DNA from: Aurantimonas coralicida | GTDB taxonomy: Bacteria > Pseudomonadota > Alphaproteobacteria > Rhizobiales > Rhizobiaceae | Reading direction: 5' to 3' | DNA: 64,000 nt | Assembly (NCBI GenBank): GCA_011050685.1 | Contig: DRFF01000020.1 | Coordinates: 1 to 64,000, forward strand | Part shown: one piece after another, positions 8,792 through 17,545 of the stretch | Layout of the letters: each line of letters opens with the position of its first letter | How positions within the stretch are numbered: the first letter of the stretch is position 1 | Translations under genes and position numbers: made by a program | The notes under the pieces: model-generated | What the model saw: the letters and a program-made list of their open reading frames with translations, nothing else | Database searches by the model: none | What the model was told of the DNA's origin: nothing

Positions 8792-10413
8792 CGCTTTTCT
8801 CCCGCGCCTGCCAGCCCGCGCTCGGCCAGCACCATCAGGCCGAGGCACAAAATACCGAGAATCAGCGCCAGGCCGGCCGCGTCGCTGGTGCGATAGCTGC
8901 CCATGCGCTGCAACAGCAGATAGGGCAGCGTGACGAGGTCCTGGTTGCCGAACAGGGCGATCGCGCCGAGATCGCCGAGCGAAATCGCCAGCGCGAAGGC
9001 GAAGGCGAGGCCGAGCGCCGGACGCATGGCCGGCCAATCGACGAAGCGCAGCCGCGACAGGCCGGCGAGCCCCAGGCTGTCCGCCAGTCGCCCGGTCGCC
9101 TGATTGGCTGCGGCGAGCGCCGGCCCGACGATCCGCACGATGAACGGCACCGCCATGGCGGCGTTGGTGGCGACGACGACATAGGGCGCGGCGGCGAAGA
9201 CGTCGGTGACCTGACGCAGCGCCAGGAACCATCCCGCACCGACGACGATCGGCGGGACCACCAGGACGAGGCTGGCAACCGTCTCCAGCCCCTTGCGCGC
9301 GGTATCACGGCCACGACGCGCCCCGGACGGCGCGCCGCGCAAAGCTTCGAGGGCGAGGATCACCAGAATCGACACGACAAGCGCCAACGACGCCGCGGCA
9401 ATGGCGATGACCAGACTGGTCAGCGCCGCGCGGCGGACCGCCGGATCGACGGCGAGCGAGACGAGGTCGGCCTGCAGTCCGCGCACCAGAACCGCGACGA
9501 AGGGCGACAGCACGAAGGCGATGCCGAGCGACAGGATCGCGGCATCCATCGCCGCTCGCGCCCGGCTCGGCCGGTCGTAGCGCAGTGCCCGGCCGCCGAG
9601 GCCGAACCCGGCCGCGACATCGCCGCCGAGCCGTGTCGCGAGCCACAGGATGATGGCGGTGAGCCCGATCTGCAGAAGCGACAGCGCGATCGCCCTGCCG
9701 GGATCGAATTCATAGCGAAGCGCCTGATAGATCGCGACTTCCAGCGTCGTCGCGCCGGGTCCGCCGCCGAGGACGAGTACGAGCGTGAAGCTCGTCACGC
9801 AGAGCATGAAGACGAGGCTCGCCGCCGCCGGAAGGCTGGCGCGGATCGCCGGCCATTCGAGCAGCCGGAAGGTGGCGAGCGGCGTGAGGGACAATTGCCC
9901 GGCGAGCTTCCAGCTTTCGGCCGGCACGCGATCCAGCGCCGCCACCATCAGCCGGGCGGCGAGCGGCAGGTTGAAGAAGACATGGGCAATCAGGATGCCG
10001 GCAAGCCCATAGACGTCGAGGCGCGGCAGCCCGATCGCGGCGAAGGCGCCGGACAGCACGCCGTTGCGACCCCAGATCGTGATGATGGCCAGCGCCCCGA
10101 CGAGAACCGGCAGCGCCTGCGGCAAGAGGAACAGCCGCAGCACCGCCCGGCGTCCGGGAAAGCGGGCGCGGTGGAGCGCGGCGGCCAGCGGCACAGCGCC
10201 GGCAAGTGACAAGAGTGTCGACAGCGCCGCCTGCTCCAGGGTGAAGAGCACGACGCCCCGGATATAACGGTCGGCGAAGAGCGCCGGCAGATCGGGCACG
10301 GCACCCGTCGCCGCGAGCAGGAACACGAAAGCGCCGCCGAGAAAGACGATCAGGACCGCGGCGGCGGCAAAGCCGAGGCCGATGCGAAGGGTCCGGTCGG
10401 TGGCGCCGGTCAT
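8788..10413 (-). CDS. thiP: Thiamine ABC transporter, permease
   Basis: This 541-residue inner-membrane protein carries two homologous permease halves and about 12 predicted helices. EAA-type coupling loops are visible at ESWKLAGQLSLTPLATFRLLEWPAI in the first half and GRLADSLGLAGLSRLRFVDWPAM in the second. Such fused double permeases are typical of ThiP. I set the start at MTGATDRTLRIGLGF (10413), because the open frame upstream overlaps the thiB 3' region with Arg-rich sequence unlike the family. The spacing to the thiB stop is 55 bases. Its partners are thiB upstream and thiQ downstream with a 4-base overlap. Confidence 0.94.
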   Translation of the reverse strand: MTGATDRTLRIGLGFAAAAVLIVFLGGAFVFLLAATGAVPDLPALFADRYIRGVVLFTLEQAALSTLLSLAGAVPLAAALHRARFPGRRAVLRLFLLPQALPVLVGALAIITIWGRNGVLSGAFAAIGLPRLDVYGLAGILIAHVFFNLPLAARLMVAALDRVPAESWKLAGQLSLTPLATFRLLEWPAIRASLPAAASLVFMLCVTSFTLVLVLGGGPGATTLEVAIYQALRYEFDPGRAIALSLLQIGLTAIILWLATRLGGDVAAGFGLGGRALRYDRPSRARAAMDAAILSLGIAFVLSPFVAVLVRGLQADLVSLAVDPAVRRAALTSLVIAIAAASLALVVSILVILALEALRGAPSGARRGRDTARKGLETVASLVLVVPPIVVGAGWFLALRQVTDVFAAAPYVVVATNAAMAVPFIVRIVGPALAAANQATGRLADSLGLAGLSRLRFVDWPAMRPALGLAFAFALAISLGDLGAIALFGNQDLVTLPYLLLQRMGSYRTSDAAGLALILGILCLGLMVLAERGLAGAGEKR

Positions 10414-10468
10414 GGCCGCGCGCGCGAGCGAGCCCCGCCGCGCCGTCCACCGCGGACGCCCAGGCGCA

Positions 10469-11491
10469 TCAGCGGCCGATCGCCTCGAGCCATTCCTGCG
10501 TCCAGGCCTTGCGGTTCGCCGCAACCGTCTCGGGATCGATGAACAGCGGCGTCTCCACCTTGACCAACCGGTCGAACGCCTCCGGCATTTCGATGCCGTC
10601 GATCACCGGCAGCGTCCAGTTGGTGGTCGGAATGATCGACTGGATTTCGGGGGTCAGCATGAATTTTAGGAATTGCCGCGCCAGATCCGGCTGATCGGCG
10701 TTCTTGAGCAGGCCCGCGACCTCGATCTGGAGATACTGGCCTTCCGAAAAGGCGGCGGCCTGATAGCGCTCGGAGCCTTCCTCGACCATGTGATAGGCTG
10801 GCGACGTCGTGTAGCTCAGCACCAGCGGCACCTCGCCATTGGTGAACAGGCCATAGGCCTCGCTCCAGCCGGGCGTGACGGTCAGGATGCGGTCGGAGAG
10901 CTTTGCCCACTTGGCTTTCGCCTCCTCGCCATAGACCGCCTTCATCCACAGAAGCAGACCGAGCCCCGGCGTCGAGGTCCGCGCGTCCTCGATGGCGATC
11001 TTCTGCTCGGAATCGCCGGACACGAGGTCGTCGAGGCTCTTCGGCGGATTGTCGATAGCCTCGGTGTCGTAGACGACGGCGAGATAGGAATAGTCGTAGG
11101 GCACGAAGACCGGATCGGAAAAACCCGTCGGCACCGTCAGCTTGGACAGATCGACGCCGCTGTCGGCGAACAGGCCCGTGGCCTTGGCTTCCGGAATGAG
11201 GTCGGAGGTCAGGCCGAGCGCGATGTCGGCGTCGCTCGATTCGCCTTCCAGCTTCAACCGGTTGAGGATCGCCACGCCGTCCTCCAGGCCGACGAATCTC
11301 AGGTCGCAATCGCAGACCGCCTCGAACGCCGCCTCGATCTTCGGCCCCGGACCCCATTCAGGGGTGAAGCTCTCATAGGTATAGACGGTGAGCGTCGGCT
11401 TGCCATCCTGCGCCAAGGCGGGGGCGGCGAAGGCGGACAGCGCGGCGAGGACAGCGGCGCCAGACAAAAGTTGCGAACGGATGGGAGTCAT
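10469..11491 (-). CDS. thiB: Thiamine ABC transporter, periplasmic binding protein
   Basis: ThiB binds thiamine or its phosphates in the periplasm and delivers it to ThiPQ. The 340-residue precursor has a clear signal peptide (residues 1-27, ending in APALAQ), followed by LTVYTYESFTPEWGPGPKIEAAFE, a hallmark of ThiB. FVPYDYSYLAVVYD and the RTSTPGLGLLLWM block line the ligand cleft in this family. The C-terminus contains IIPTTNWTLPVI. The ATG at 11491 is preceded by AAAGG at a suitable distance. The gene begins about 65 bases downstream of the TPP riboswitch, so expression should fall when thiamine diphosphate is plentiful. Confidence 0.96.
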   Translation of the reverse strand: MTPIRSQLLSGAAVLAALSAFAAPALAQDGKPTLTVYTYESFTPEWGPGPKIEAAFEAVCDCDLRFVGLEDGVAILNRLKLEGESSDADIALGLTSDLIPEAKATGLFADSGVDLSKLTVPTGFSDPVFVPYDYSYLAVVYDTEAIDNPPKSLDDLVSGDSEQKIAIEDARTSTPGLGLLLWMKAVYGEEAKAKWAKLSDRILTVTPGWSEAYGLFTNGEVPLVLSYTTSPAYHMVEEGSERYQAAAFSEGQYLQIEVAGLLKNADQPDLARQFLKFMLTPEIQSIIPTTNWTLPVIDGIEMPEAFDRLVKVETPLFIDPETVAANRKAWTQEWLEAIGR

Positions 11492-11552
11492 GGCGGGGCC
11501 TTTCGATGCCGCGACGTCGGAAGAGCCGCGCCGCGAGGACCCCGCGAACGCC

Positions 11553-11632
11553 CGCAATCCCTCCGCCGGTACGATCCGGATCAGGTTCGACGGGTTGGCG
11601 TGACGCCTCTCAGCCCGAAGGCACCCCGTGTG
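11553..11632 (-). promoter_or_regulatory. TPP riboswitch (THI element) upstream of thiBPQ
   Basis: Reading the minus strand, the element contains GGGGTGC, then GGCTGAGAGGCGTCACGCC, then AACCTGATCCGGATCGTACC and GGCGGAGGGA, in the order and spacing of the TPP-binding aptamer. CTGAGA and the CCTGATC core are nearly invariant in this class. The 3' end lies about 60 bases before the thiB ATG, so control is probably by hiding the ribosome-binding site or by early termination. No oligo-U terminator is obvious, which favours translational control. Confidence 0.95.
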
Positions 11633-11760
11633 AGCTGCCGAAGATTTAGCGGCAAGCTCCGCCACCGGCAAGGGCAGCCAGTCCAACGGCCACTGCTTCG
11701 AGCGGGTGGACACGTTTTCCCCCTCCCCTTCGCCGCTTCCACGCGCTAGATCACGGCGCC

Positions 11761-12399
11761 ATGCGCTTCACGATCCTTCTTGCCGGCCGCGTCGATCCGA
11801 CACCCGCCCTTGTTAATGCAGTATCCGGCACGCGGGTGATCGCCGCCGACGACGGAATTCGCCATGCCACGGCGTTGGGGCTCACCCCGGAACTGTGGGT
11901 CGGCGATTTCGATTCCAGCCCGGCGATTGCGGCCGGCGACTTCTCCGACGTCCCTCGGAAGACCTTTCCGCGCGACAAGGACCAGACCGACGGCGAACTC
12001 GCCATCGACGCGGCGGTGGCCCTGGGCGCGACCCGGCTGCTGCTCGTCGGCGCGCTCGGCGGGCCGCGCAGCGACCATGCCTTCGCCCATCTCATCCTGG
12101 CGTTGCGCTTTGCCGCGCGCGGCCTCGACGTCGCGCTGTTCGACGGCCGCGAGCATGGTTGGCCGCTGTCCCCGGAGCCGCGCCGCTTCGATCTGGCCCC
12201 CGGCGCGCAATTCTCGATCCTGAAATTCTCGGACCTGTCGGGGCTGACAGTCGTGGGTGCAAAATGGCCGCTGGCCGATGTCGACGTCCCGTTCCATTCG
12301 ATCCTGACTCAATCGAACGAGGCGCTCGGCGAGATCGTCGTCGGGTTGCAGGAGGGCTCAGCGATGCTGATCGCCCAGGCCGATCCCACGGTGCGGTGA
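11761..12399 (+). CDS. Thiamine diphosphokinase
   Basis: This 212-residue enzyme transfers pyrophosphate from ATP to thiamine to make thiamine diphosphate. Conserved motifs are VIAADDGIRHA (substrate and nucleotide binding), LWVGDFDS near residue 43, FPRDKDQTDGELAID around residues 72-86 and the glycine-rich LLVGALGGPRSDHAFAHL. The C-terminus contains SNEALGEIVVG, typical of the thiamine-binding domain. It is transcribed away from thiBPQ. Imported thiamine would thus be activated by the neighbouring gene, a simple salvage module. The riboswitch faces only thiB, so this gene may be constitutive. Confidence 0.93.
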   Translation: MRFTILLAGRVDPTPALVNAVSGTRVIAADDGIRHATALGLTPELWVGDFDSSPAIAAGDFSDVPRKTFPRDKDQTDGELAIDAAVALGATRLLLVGALGGPRSDHAFAHLILALRFAARGLDVALFDGREHGWPLSPEPRRFDLAPGAQFSILKFSDLSGLTVVGAKWPLADVDVPFHSILTQSNEALGEIVVGLQEGSAMLIAQADPTVR

Positions 12400-12415
12400 G
12401 GCGATGCCGAGCAGT

Positions 12416-13768
12416 TCAATCCTCCCGGAAGGCTCTTGAGAAACTGTCGGTGATGGGCTTGGCGAGATATTCCAGGAAGGTGCGCTCGCCGGTCGCGATA
12501 TAGGCCTCCACCGGCATGCCCGGATAAATCTGGTCGCGGCTGATTTCGGGTGGCAGGTCGTCGATCATGCTGAGCCGGGCGGTGTAGTAGGGTTGCCGGG
12601 TGGTCTGGTCGATCAGCCGGTCGGCGGAAAGATAGGTGACCTTCGCCTCCACGGTCGGCGTGGTGCGCGTATTGAGCGCGCTGAACCGCAGCCGGGCCCT
12701 TTGTCCGAGCGAGATGACGTCGACATCCTGCGGCGAGACCCGAGCCTCGATGAGGAGATCTTCGCCGGTCGGCAGGAGTTCGAGGAGCTGATCGCCAGGC
12801 CTCACTACGCTGCCGGAGGCATTCACGCTCATCTTGATGATGATCCCATCGCTCGGCGAACGAACGATGATGCGATCGAGCACATCCTCGGCCGACCGCA
12901 GCTGTTCTTCGGTATCGGAGACCTGCGCCCGGATTTCATTGAGCTGCGTCACCGCGGTCTCGACGCGCTGCGTTTCGAGCCGCGCCAGCTGCGCCTGCGC
13001 TTCGACGATCTGGATTTTCGCCGCCAGAATGCTGGAAACACCCTGCCCTACCTGACCGACCAGATCTGCCTCGCTGCGAAGCAGCGCGGTATATTCCGAG
13101 CGATTGGTCAGGCCCTTGTCCAGCAGCGTGCGCTTGCGCGACACTTCCTCCCGAACGACTTCGAGTTGGCGCTCGATCGCCGTCTGCTGCGCGGTCATCC
13201 CCTCGATCTGCTCGCGGAGGGCCTGGACACGCTGGCCCATGATCACCTGTTCCTGGCGGTGACGGTCCAATCGTGCGGTGAACTCGCGTTCCTGCTCGAT
13301 GAGAAGATCGCCGATGCCTTCTGTCCCGGCCAACTGGCGCAACACCGGCGGAAACGACAACATCTCCAGGCCGTCGCGCTCGGAGGTCAGCCGCTCGGTC
13401 CGCGCCTCCAGGCCAACCATCTGTTTCTGCAGACGATTGCGTTGCGCTTTGGGAGCTGTCGGATCCAGGGCGAACAGCGCTTGTCCCGCCTTGATGCGCT
13501 CGCCCTCGCGCACGAGGATGCTCCGTACGATCCCACCTTCTAGATGCTGGACCGCCTGGTTCTTGCCGGCCGCCGCGACCACCCCCGGCGCGACCGCGGC
13601 GCTCGCCAGCGGCGCCAGTGCGGCCCAAGCCCCGAAGCCCAACAGGAAGATCGCCGAGAGCGCGACTCCCGTCACGGTGATCAGGCGTATTCCGGTCTTG
13701 ACGTCGCTAGCCCAGCCGTCGCCGTTCTTCGTCATGGGTATCCGCTCCATTGTCGGCGACCGCGCCAT
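12416..13768 (-). CDS. Type I secretion periplasmic adaptor (HlyD/PrtE family)
   Basis: This 450-residue membrane-fusion protein links an inner-membrane ABC exporter to an outer-membrane TolC-like channel. One N-terminal membrane helix (ITVTGVALSAIFLLGFGAWAAL) is followed by the lipoyl-like motif QHLEGGIVRSILVREGERI. A long alpha-helical hairpin with heptad character runs from about residue 100 to 290, then comes the second half-lipoyl RIIVRSPSDGIIIKM. The C-terminal beta-barrel contains ISRDQIYPGMPVEAYI, typical of PrtE-like adaptors. The ATG at 13768 has GGTGG just upstream and lies 11 bases after the ATPase stop; a TTG one codon earlier is possible. No outer-membrane channel gene is nearby. 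Confidence 0.93.
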   Translation of the reverse strand: MARSPTMERIPMTKNGDGWASDVKTGIRLITVTGVALSAIFLLGFGAWAALAPLASAAVAPGVVAAAGKNQAVQHLEGGIVRSILVREGERIKAGQALFALDPTAPKAQRNRLQKQMVGLEARTERLTSERDGLEMLSFPPVLRQLAGTEGIGDLLIEQEREFTARLDRHRQEQVIMGQRVQALREQIEGMTAQQTAIERQLEVVREEVSRKRTLLDKGLTNRSEYTALLRSEADLVGQVGQGVSSILAAKIQIVEAQAQLARLETQRVETAVTQLNEIRAQVSDTEEQLRSAEDVLDRIIVRSPSDGIIIKMSVNASGSVVRPGDQLLELLPTGEDLLIEARVSPQDVDVISLGQRARLRFSALNTRTTPTVEAKVTYLSADRLIDQTTRQPYYTARLSMIDDLPPEISRDQIYPGMPVEAYIATGERTFLEYLAKPITDSFSRAFRED

Positions 13769-13779
13769 CAAGCCACCGG

Positions 13780-15582
13780 TCAGCTGTCAGCGGCCTCGGG
13801 GTTCCGCCCGCCAGTGACGACGGCCGGAAAACGCCCGGTGACGACCGGGAACGATGCCGGCGAGGCTTCCGCCCGATCGTTGGAAGCCGCCCGCGCGGCC
13901 TCCTGGGCCGCCTTCGCCTTCTGGACCTGGCGCGCGAACACCTCTTGCCGCGGCCCGAAATCCTGCACGGCCCCGTCGCGCAGGATCATGATCTTGTCGG
14001 CTCGTTCGGCAATCGGCCGGCGCTGTGTGACCAGGAGCACCGTCACCTTCGCCTCGCGGGCCGATGCAAGCGCCTTGTCCAACGCCATCTCCCCTTCGGT
14101 GTCGAGATTGGCGTTGGGCTCGTCGAGAACGAGCAGCTTCGGCGATCCATAAAATGCCCGGGCCAGGCCGACGCGCTGGCGTTGTCCGCCGGATAATTGC
14201 TGTCCCGCCGGCCCGATGATCGTGTCATAGCCCTTCGGCAATCGCTGGATCAGGTCGTGAACCTCGGCTTTCCTCGCCGCATCGATGATTGCCTCATCAT
14301 GCGCGTCGGGATCGAATCTGGCGATGTTTTGCGCGATCGTCCCCGGTAAGAGCTCAACGTCCTGGGCCAGATAACCGACATGGCGTCCGAGATTCTCCCT
14401 GTCCCAGTTGCGGATATCGGCCCCATCGACACGAATGGCGCCCGAACGGATCTCGAGGCCCCCGACGATGGCGCGCATGAGCGTCGATTTGCCGGCGCCC
14501 GAGGGACCAACCACCACGACGCAGTCGCCGGCCGGAATCTCGGCCGAGATCCGTTTGAGCAACGGGTCGGCGTTCGGTGCATTGGGCGGAAACACGACGA
14601 CATTCTCGAGCGACAGGCGCCCGACGGGATCGGGCAGATCGGTCGCGGCGGGCTTGGTTCCAAGCAGGGCGAGCAGCACGCTTAGCCGGCCCCAGGCCTT
14701 GCGCGCATCGACGGCGGGCTTCCACCCGGCGATGACCTGGTCGATCGGCTGGAGTCCGCGACCGGAAATCAGCGAGGAGGCGAAGATCATCCCGGCGGTC
14801 ATTTCGCCTGCCAGCACCAAATAGCCGCCATAGCCGAGGATGGCGATCTGCAATCCGATGCGAAGCGTGCGGGAGACACCGGCATAGATCGCATTGATGC
14901 GGTTCAGCCGGTCCTGCGCGTCGAGCGACCGCGCTTCCTGTCCGCCCCATGCTCCCACGACATTGCCCACCATGCCCATCGCCGCGATACTTTCGGCGCC
15001 GCGGGCGAAGGACTGCGCCGCGAGCATCGCGGCCATCGCCTGCTCGCCGGCTTCGCCGACCGGGCGCTGCATCGCGTGCTGATTGGCCCAGGCGAGCAAA
15101 GCCAGGACGGTCGCGCCCCCCAGCGTCAGCCAGAAAAGATGCGGGTGGATGAAATAGAGAATCCCGATGAAGAACGGAACGAAGGGCAGGTCGAAATAGG
15201 CCAGCAGGGCGCGGCCGGATATGAACCCGCGGACCGTGGCGAGATCGCGCAGCGGCTGGACGTCGCCGAGCGAGGCTCGCGGGCCGCGCATCGCGCCGAT
15301 GAGCGCCCGAGCGCCGGTCCCGGCCTCCAGCCGAGCGGCGATCCGGCCGCAGATCATCGAACGGATCGCGTCGACCGCGCCGAGCAAGACCAGCGCCGCC
15401 ACCGCGATGACGGAAATGAACGCCAGCGTCTCGACGGAGGCCGACGACAGCACGCGGTCATAGATCTGCAGCAGATAGATCGGTTGAATCAGAAGCAGGA
15501 TGTTGATGACGAAGCTGAAGACGATCAGAGCGATGAAGCCGCTGGCAAGATCAAGGCCGAAACGTCGATCATATCCGGTCAA
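13780..15582 (-). CDS. Type I secretion ABC transporter/ATPase (PrtD family)
   Basis: This 600-residue half-transporter has a six-helix membrane domain (about residues 15-300) and an ATPase domain with Walker A GPSGAGKST, the signature LSGGQRQR and Walker B LLVLDEPNANLD. The combination LLVLDEPNANLD and GYLAQDVELLPGTIAQNIARF is characteristic of PrtD/AprD exporters of RTX proteases and lipases. There is no N-terminal C39 peptidase domain, so substrates would be recognised through an uncleaved C-terminal signal. A tail of about 60 residues beyond the ATPase is rich in Ala, Arg and Gln. The adaptor gene follows by 11 bases. No calcium-binding RTX substrate is seen in the window. Confidence 0.93.
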   Translation of the reverse strand: MTGYDRRFGLDLASGFIALIVFSFVINILLLIQPIYLLQIYDRVLSSASVETLAFISVIAVAALVLLGAVDAIRSMICGRIAARLEAGTGARALIGAMRGPRASLGDVQPLRDLATVRGFISGRALLAYFDLPFVPFFIGILYFIHPHLFWLTLGGATVLALLAWANQHAMQRPVGEAGEQAMAAMLAAQSFARGAESIAAMGMVGNVVGAWGGQEARSLDAQDRLNRINAIYAGVSRTLRIGLQIAILGYGGYLVLAGEMTAGMIFASSLISGRGLQPIDQVIAGWKPAVDARKAWGRLSVLLALLGTKPAATDLPDPVGRLSLENVVVFPPNAPNADPLLKRISAEIPAGDCVVVVGPSGAGKSTLMRAIVGGLEIRSGAIRVDGADIRNWDRENLGRHVGYLAQDVELLPGTIAQNIARFDPDAHDEAIIDAARKAEVHDLIQRLPKGYDTIIGPAGQQLSGGQRQRVGLARAFYGSPKLLVLDEPNANLDTEGEMALDKALASAREAKVTVLLVTQRRPIAERADKIMILRDGAVQDFGPRQEVFARQVQKAKAAQEAARAASNDRAEASPASFPVVTGRFPAVVTGGRNPEAADS

Positions 15583-15919
15583 TTCGATCCCGCCCTGCTC
15601 CAGTTTTCACCAATGAGGTAACTCTCGATAGCACAAGGCCGTGGAAACCCCGACCCAAATTGCCGGTCGCGCGACAGCGGTCGGAAGCCGGCCCCCACGA
15701 GACTTGCCTTGTTTCATTCAAACGCATTTACCGGAAAACGACAATACGGCCGCCCAGGCGCGCCCCGCGCCTTGGGCGCCGTAGCGGCCGCGATCGCCCT
15801 GCGCGGGCGTGGGCCAGGCTTTGCGCGGCGGCCCCGATGGGCGGCGGGGTCCTCGATGCCCGCCTCATCGAACAAGGCTTGGCGCCGGCGGCGGGATTCG
15901 ATTATGGTGCGCCCCGCGT
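15583..15919. other. Intergenic region without a convincing gene
   Basis: The 337 bases between the exporter ATPase and the tRNA contain only short open frames on both strands with strongly biased, low-complexity products, none recognisable. A near-perfect inverted repeat at about 15750-15780 (CGCCCAGGCGCG paired with CGCGCCTTGGGCG) could form a stable hairpin but has no T-tract. The last 40 bases probably hold the tRNA promoter. Confidence 0.5.
15879..15907 (+). promoter_or_regulatory. Weak candidate promoter for tRNA-Arg
   Basis: TTGGCG at 15879-15884 and a GATTAT/TTATGG stretch at 15900-15907 lie just upstream of the tRNA, with a 15-17 base spacer depending on the choice of -10 hexamer. 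The match is modest and supported mainly by position. Confidence 0.3.
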
Positions 15920-15996
15920 GGTCCCGTAGCTCAGCAGGATAGAGCATCAGATTCCTAATCTGAGGGTCACTGGTTCGAATCCAGTCGGGATCACCA
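15920..15996 (+). tRNA. tRNA-Arg(CCT)
   Basis: The 77 bases fold into a complete cloverleaf with an encoded CCA end. The acceptor stem GGTCCCG pairs with CGGGATC (one G-T pair). The D-stem is GCTC/GAGC. The anticodon stem TCAGA/TCTGA encloses the seven-base loop TTCCTAA with anticodon CCT. The T-stem ACTGG/CCAGT encloses TTCGAAT. The anticodon reads AGG arginine codons. Confidence 0.96.
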
Positions 15997-16102
15997 TTCG
16001 TCTCGAACTCTCGGCACCCTGGTAGGCGAGGCGTTGCGACCGGCGGCTCCGCCCTCGTGCGGCGATGTCGGGCGCCGCTTCGGCCAAGGAGCCTGGAGGC
16101 GT

Positions 16103-17545
16103 TCAATCGATCCAGGTCGCGGGAAACAGGAGAACGAGAACCGTCACGATCTCGAGCCGCCCGAGCAGCATGATCGCCGAGAGCACCCAGAGCGTCGAAT
16201 CGGAGAATTTGCCGAAATTGCCGGACGGGCCGATGATCTGGCCAAATCCCGGACCGACATTGGCGAGTGCCGTCAGCGCCCCGGAAAAGGCTGTCAGAAA
16301 GTCGAGCCCGAGCGAGGTCAGCACGACGGTGCCGATCAGCAGAACACCGAAAAACAACAAGACGAACAGCGTCACGGTCTGCAGCAATTCCGGCGTCACC
16401 TCCTGATTGCCGTAGCGCAGTCGTCGAATCGCGTGCGGGCGGAACAGCCCCCGGGCGCTGGCCTTGACGAGAAGGAAGAGGATGACCAGCCGGTTGGCCT
16501 TAATCCCGCCGGCGGTAGACCCGGCGCAACCGCCCAGGAACATGGCGAGGAAGAAGACGCCCGTCGCGGCGTTCGACCAGAGCGTATAGTCCTCTGACGC
16601 AAAGCCGGTGGTGGTGATCACCGAAATGAGGTTGAACGCCGAACTGACGAACGCCTCGTTGAAGGGCGTCGCGTTGAGAGCGTGGCGGGTGGCGGCCAAA
16701 GCGACGCTCAGCACGAGGCAGGTCGCCAGGAAAACCGGAATCTGCGGATCGTTCCAGCGCTGGAACCGGAGCGGCAGCAGCGCCCGGATGTAGATCACGA
16801 AGGGAAGCGAGGCGAGCACCATGAACAGGCTGGATACAACCAGGATGCGGTTGTCGTCGAAATAGCCCATCGAGGAGTCGTGGGTCGAAAACCCGCCCGT
16901 TGCCAACGTCGTCATCGCATGGTTCACGGCATCGAAGACGCTCATGCCGAGGGCCGCATAGGCCATGACGCAGAGCACCGTCAGCACGGCATAGGCAGCC
17001 ATCAGGCCGGCCGCCAACTGGTTGACGCGCGGCAGGATCTTCTCGGATTTGTCCGAACTCTCCATGTGGAACAAGGAGAGACCGCCGCCCCGGATCGACG
17101 GCAAGATCAGGATCGCCATGCCGATGATGCCAATGCCGCCGAGCCATTGCAGCAGCGAGCGCCACAAAAGAAGGCCCGGCGGGAGCGCATCGAGGCCGGA
17201 AATCACCGTCGAACCAGTCGTCGTCAGGCCGGACATCGATTCGAAGAAAGCACCGGCAAAGCTGACGTTGACCGAGCCGAAGTAAAGCGGCAGGGCGCCG
17301 ATGCCGGCGGTAACCAACCATACCGACGTCACCAGCAGGAAGCCGAGGCGGGGCGTGAACGGAACACGTTCGCCCCGGGTGGCGGCGGCGACGAGGACGC
17401 AAATGATCGCGACGAGGACGGCGGAAAACACGAAAATTCGCCAGTCGTCATTGGCCTTGGCGAAATCCGTCAACGCCGGAATCAGCATGGCTCCGGCCAA
17501 GGCCAGTCCGAAGATCGAAGCCGTATGGAAGGTTGTTCGGAGAAT
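16103..17545 (-). CDS. trkH: TrkH-family potassium uptake channel subunit
   Basis: TrkH forms the ion-conducting pore of Trk potassium uptake. Four pore-loop signatures are visible: SGLTTTGSTV, TTLATGGFSTHD, SVITTTGFASED and ANVGPGFGQ, with about ten membrane helices between and around them. The first conventional codon is a TTG at 17500 (MAGAMLIPAL), but the frame continues upstream with LRTTFHTASIFGLALAGAML, which completes the first membrane helix. The only plausible initiator there is ATT at 17543-17545, preceded by GGGAG with a 6-base spacer. I therefore set the start at 17545 (480 residues plus stop). No TrkA regulator gene is adjacent. Confidence 0.9.
   Translation of the reverse strand: MLRTTFHTASIFGLALAGAMLIPALTDFAKANDDWRIFVFSAVLVAIICVLVAAATRGERVPFTPRLGFLLVTSVWLVTAGIGALPLYFGSVNVSFAGAFFESMSGLTTTGSTVISGLDALPPGLLLWRSLLQWLGGIGIIGMAILILPSIRGGGLSLFHMESSDKSEKILPRVNQLAAGLMAAYAVLTVLCVMAYAALGMSVFDAVNHAMTTLATGGFSTHDSSMGYFDDNRILVVSSLFMVLASLPFVIYIRALLPLRFQRWNDPQIPVFLATCLVLSVALAATRHALNATPFNEAFVSSAFNLISVITTTGFASEDYTLWSNAATGVFFLAMFLGGCAGSTAGGIKANRLVILFLLVKASARGLFRPHAIRRLRYGNQEVTPELLQTVTLFVLLFFGVLLIGTVVLTSLGLDFLTAFSGALTALANVGPGFGQIIGPSGNFGKFSDSTLWVLSAIMLLGRLEIVTVLVLLFPATWID

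Noticed and set aside
10673-11749. 358-residue open frame opposite thiB
   Set aside because: It is a shadow of thiB and crosses the TPP riboswitch; no family features.
15660-15929. Short open frames before tRNA-Arg
   Set aside because: They have low-complexity, Arg/Pro/Ala-rich products, no ribosome-binding site and overlap the tRNA promoter region.
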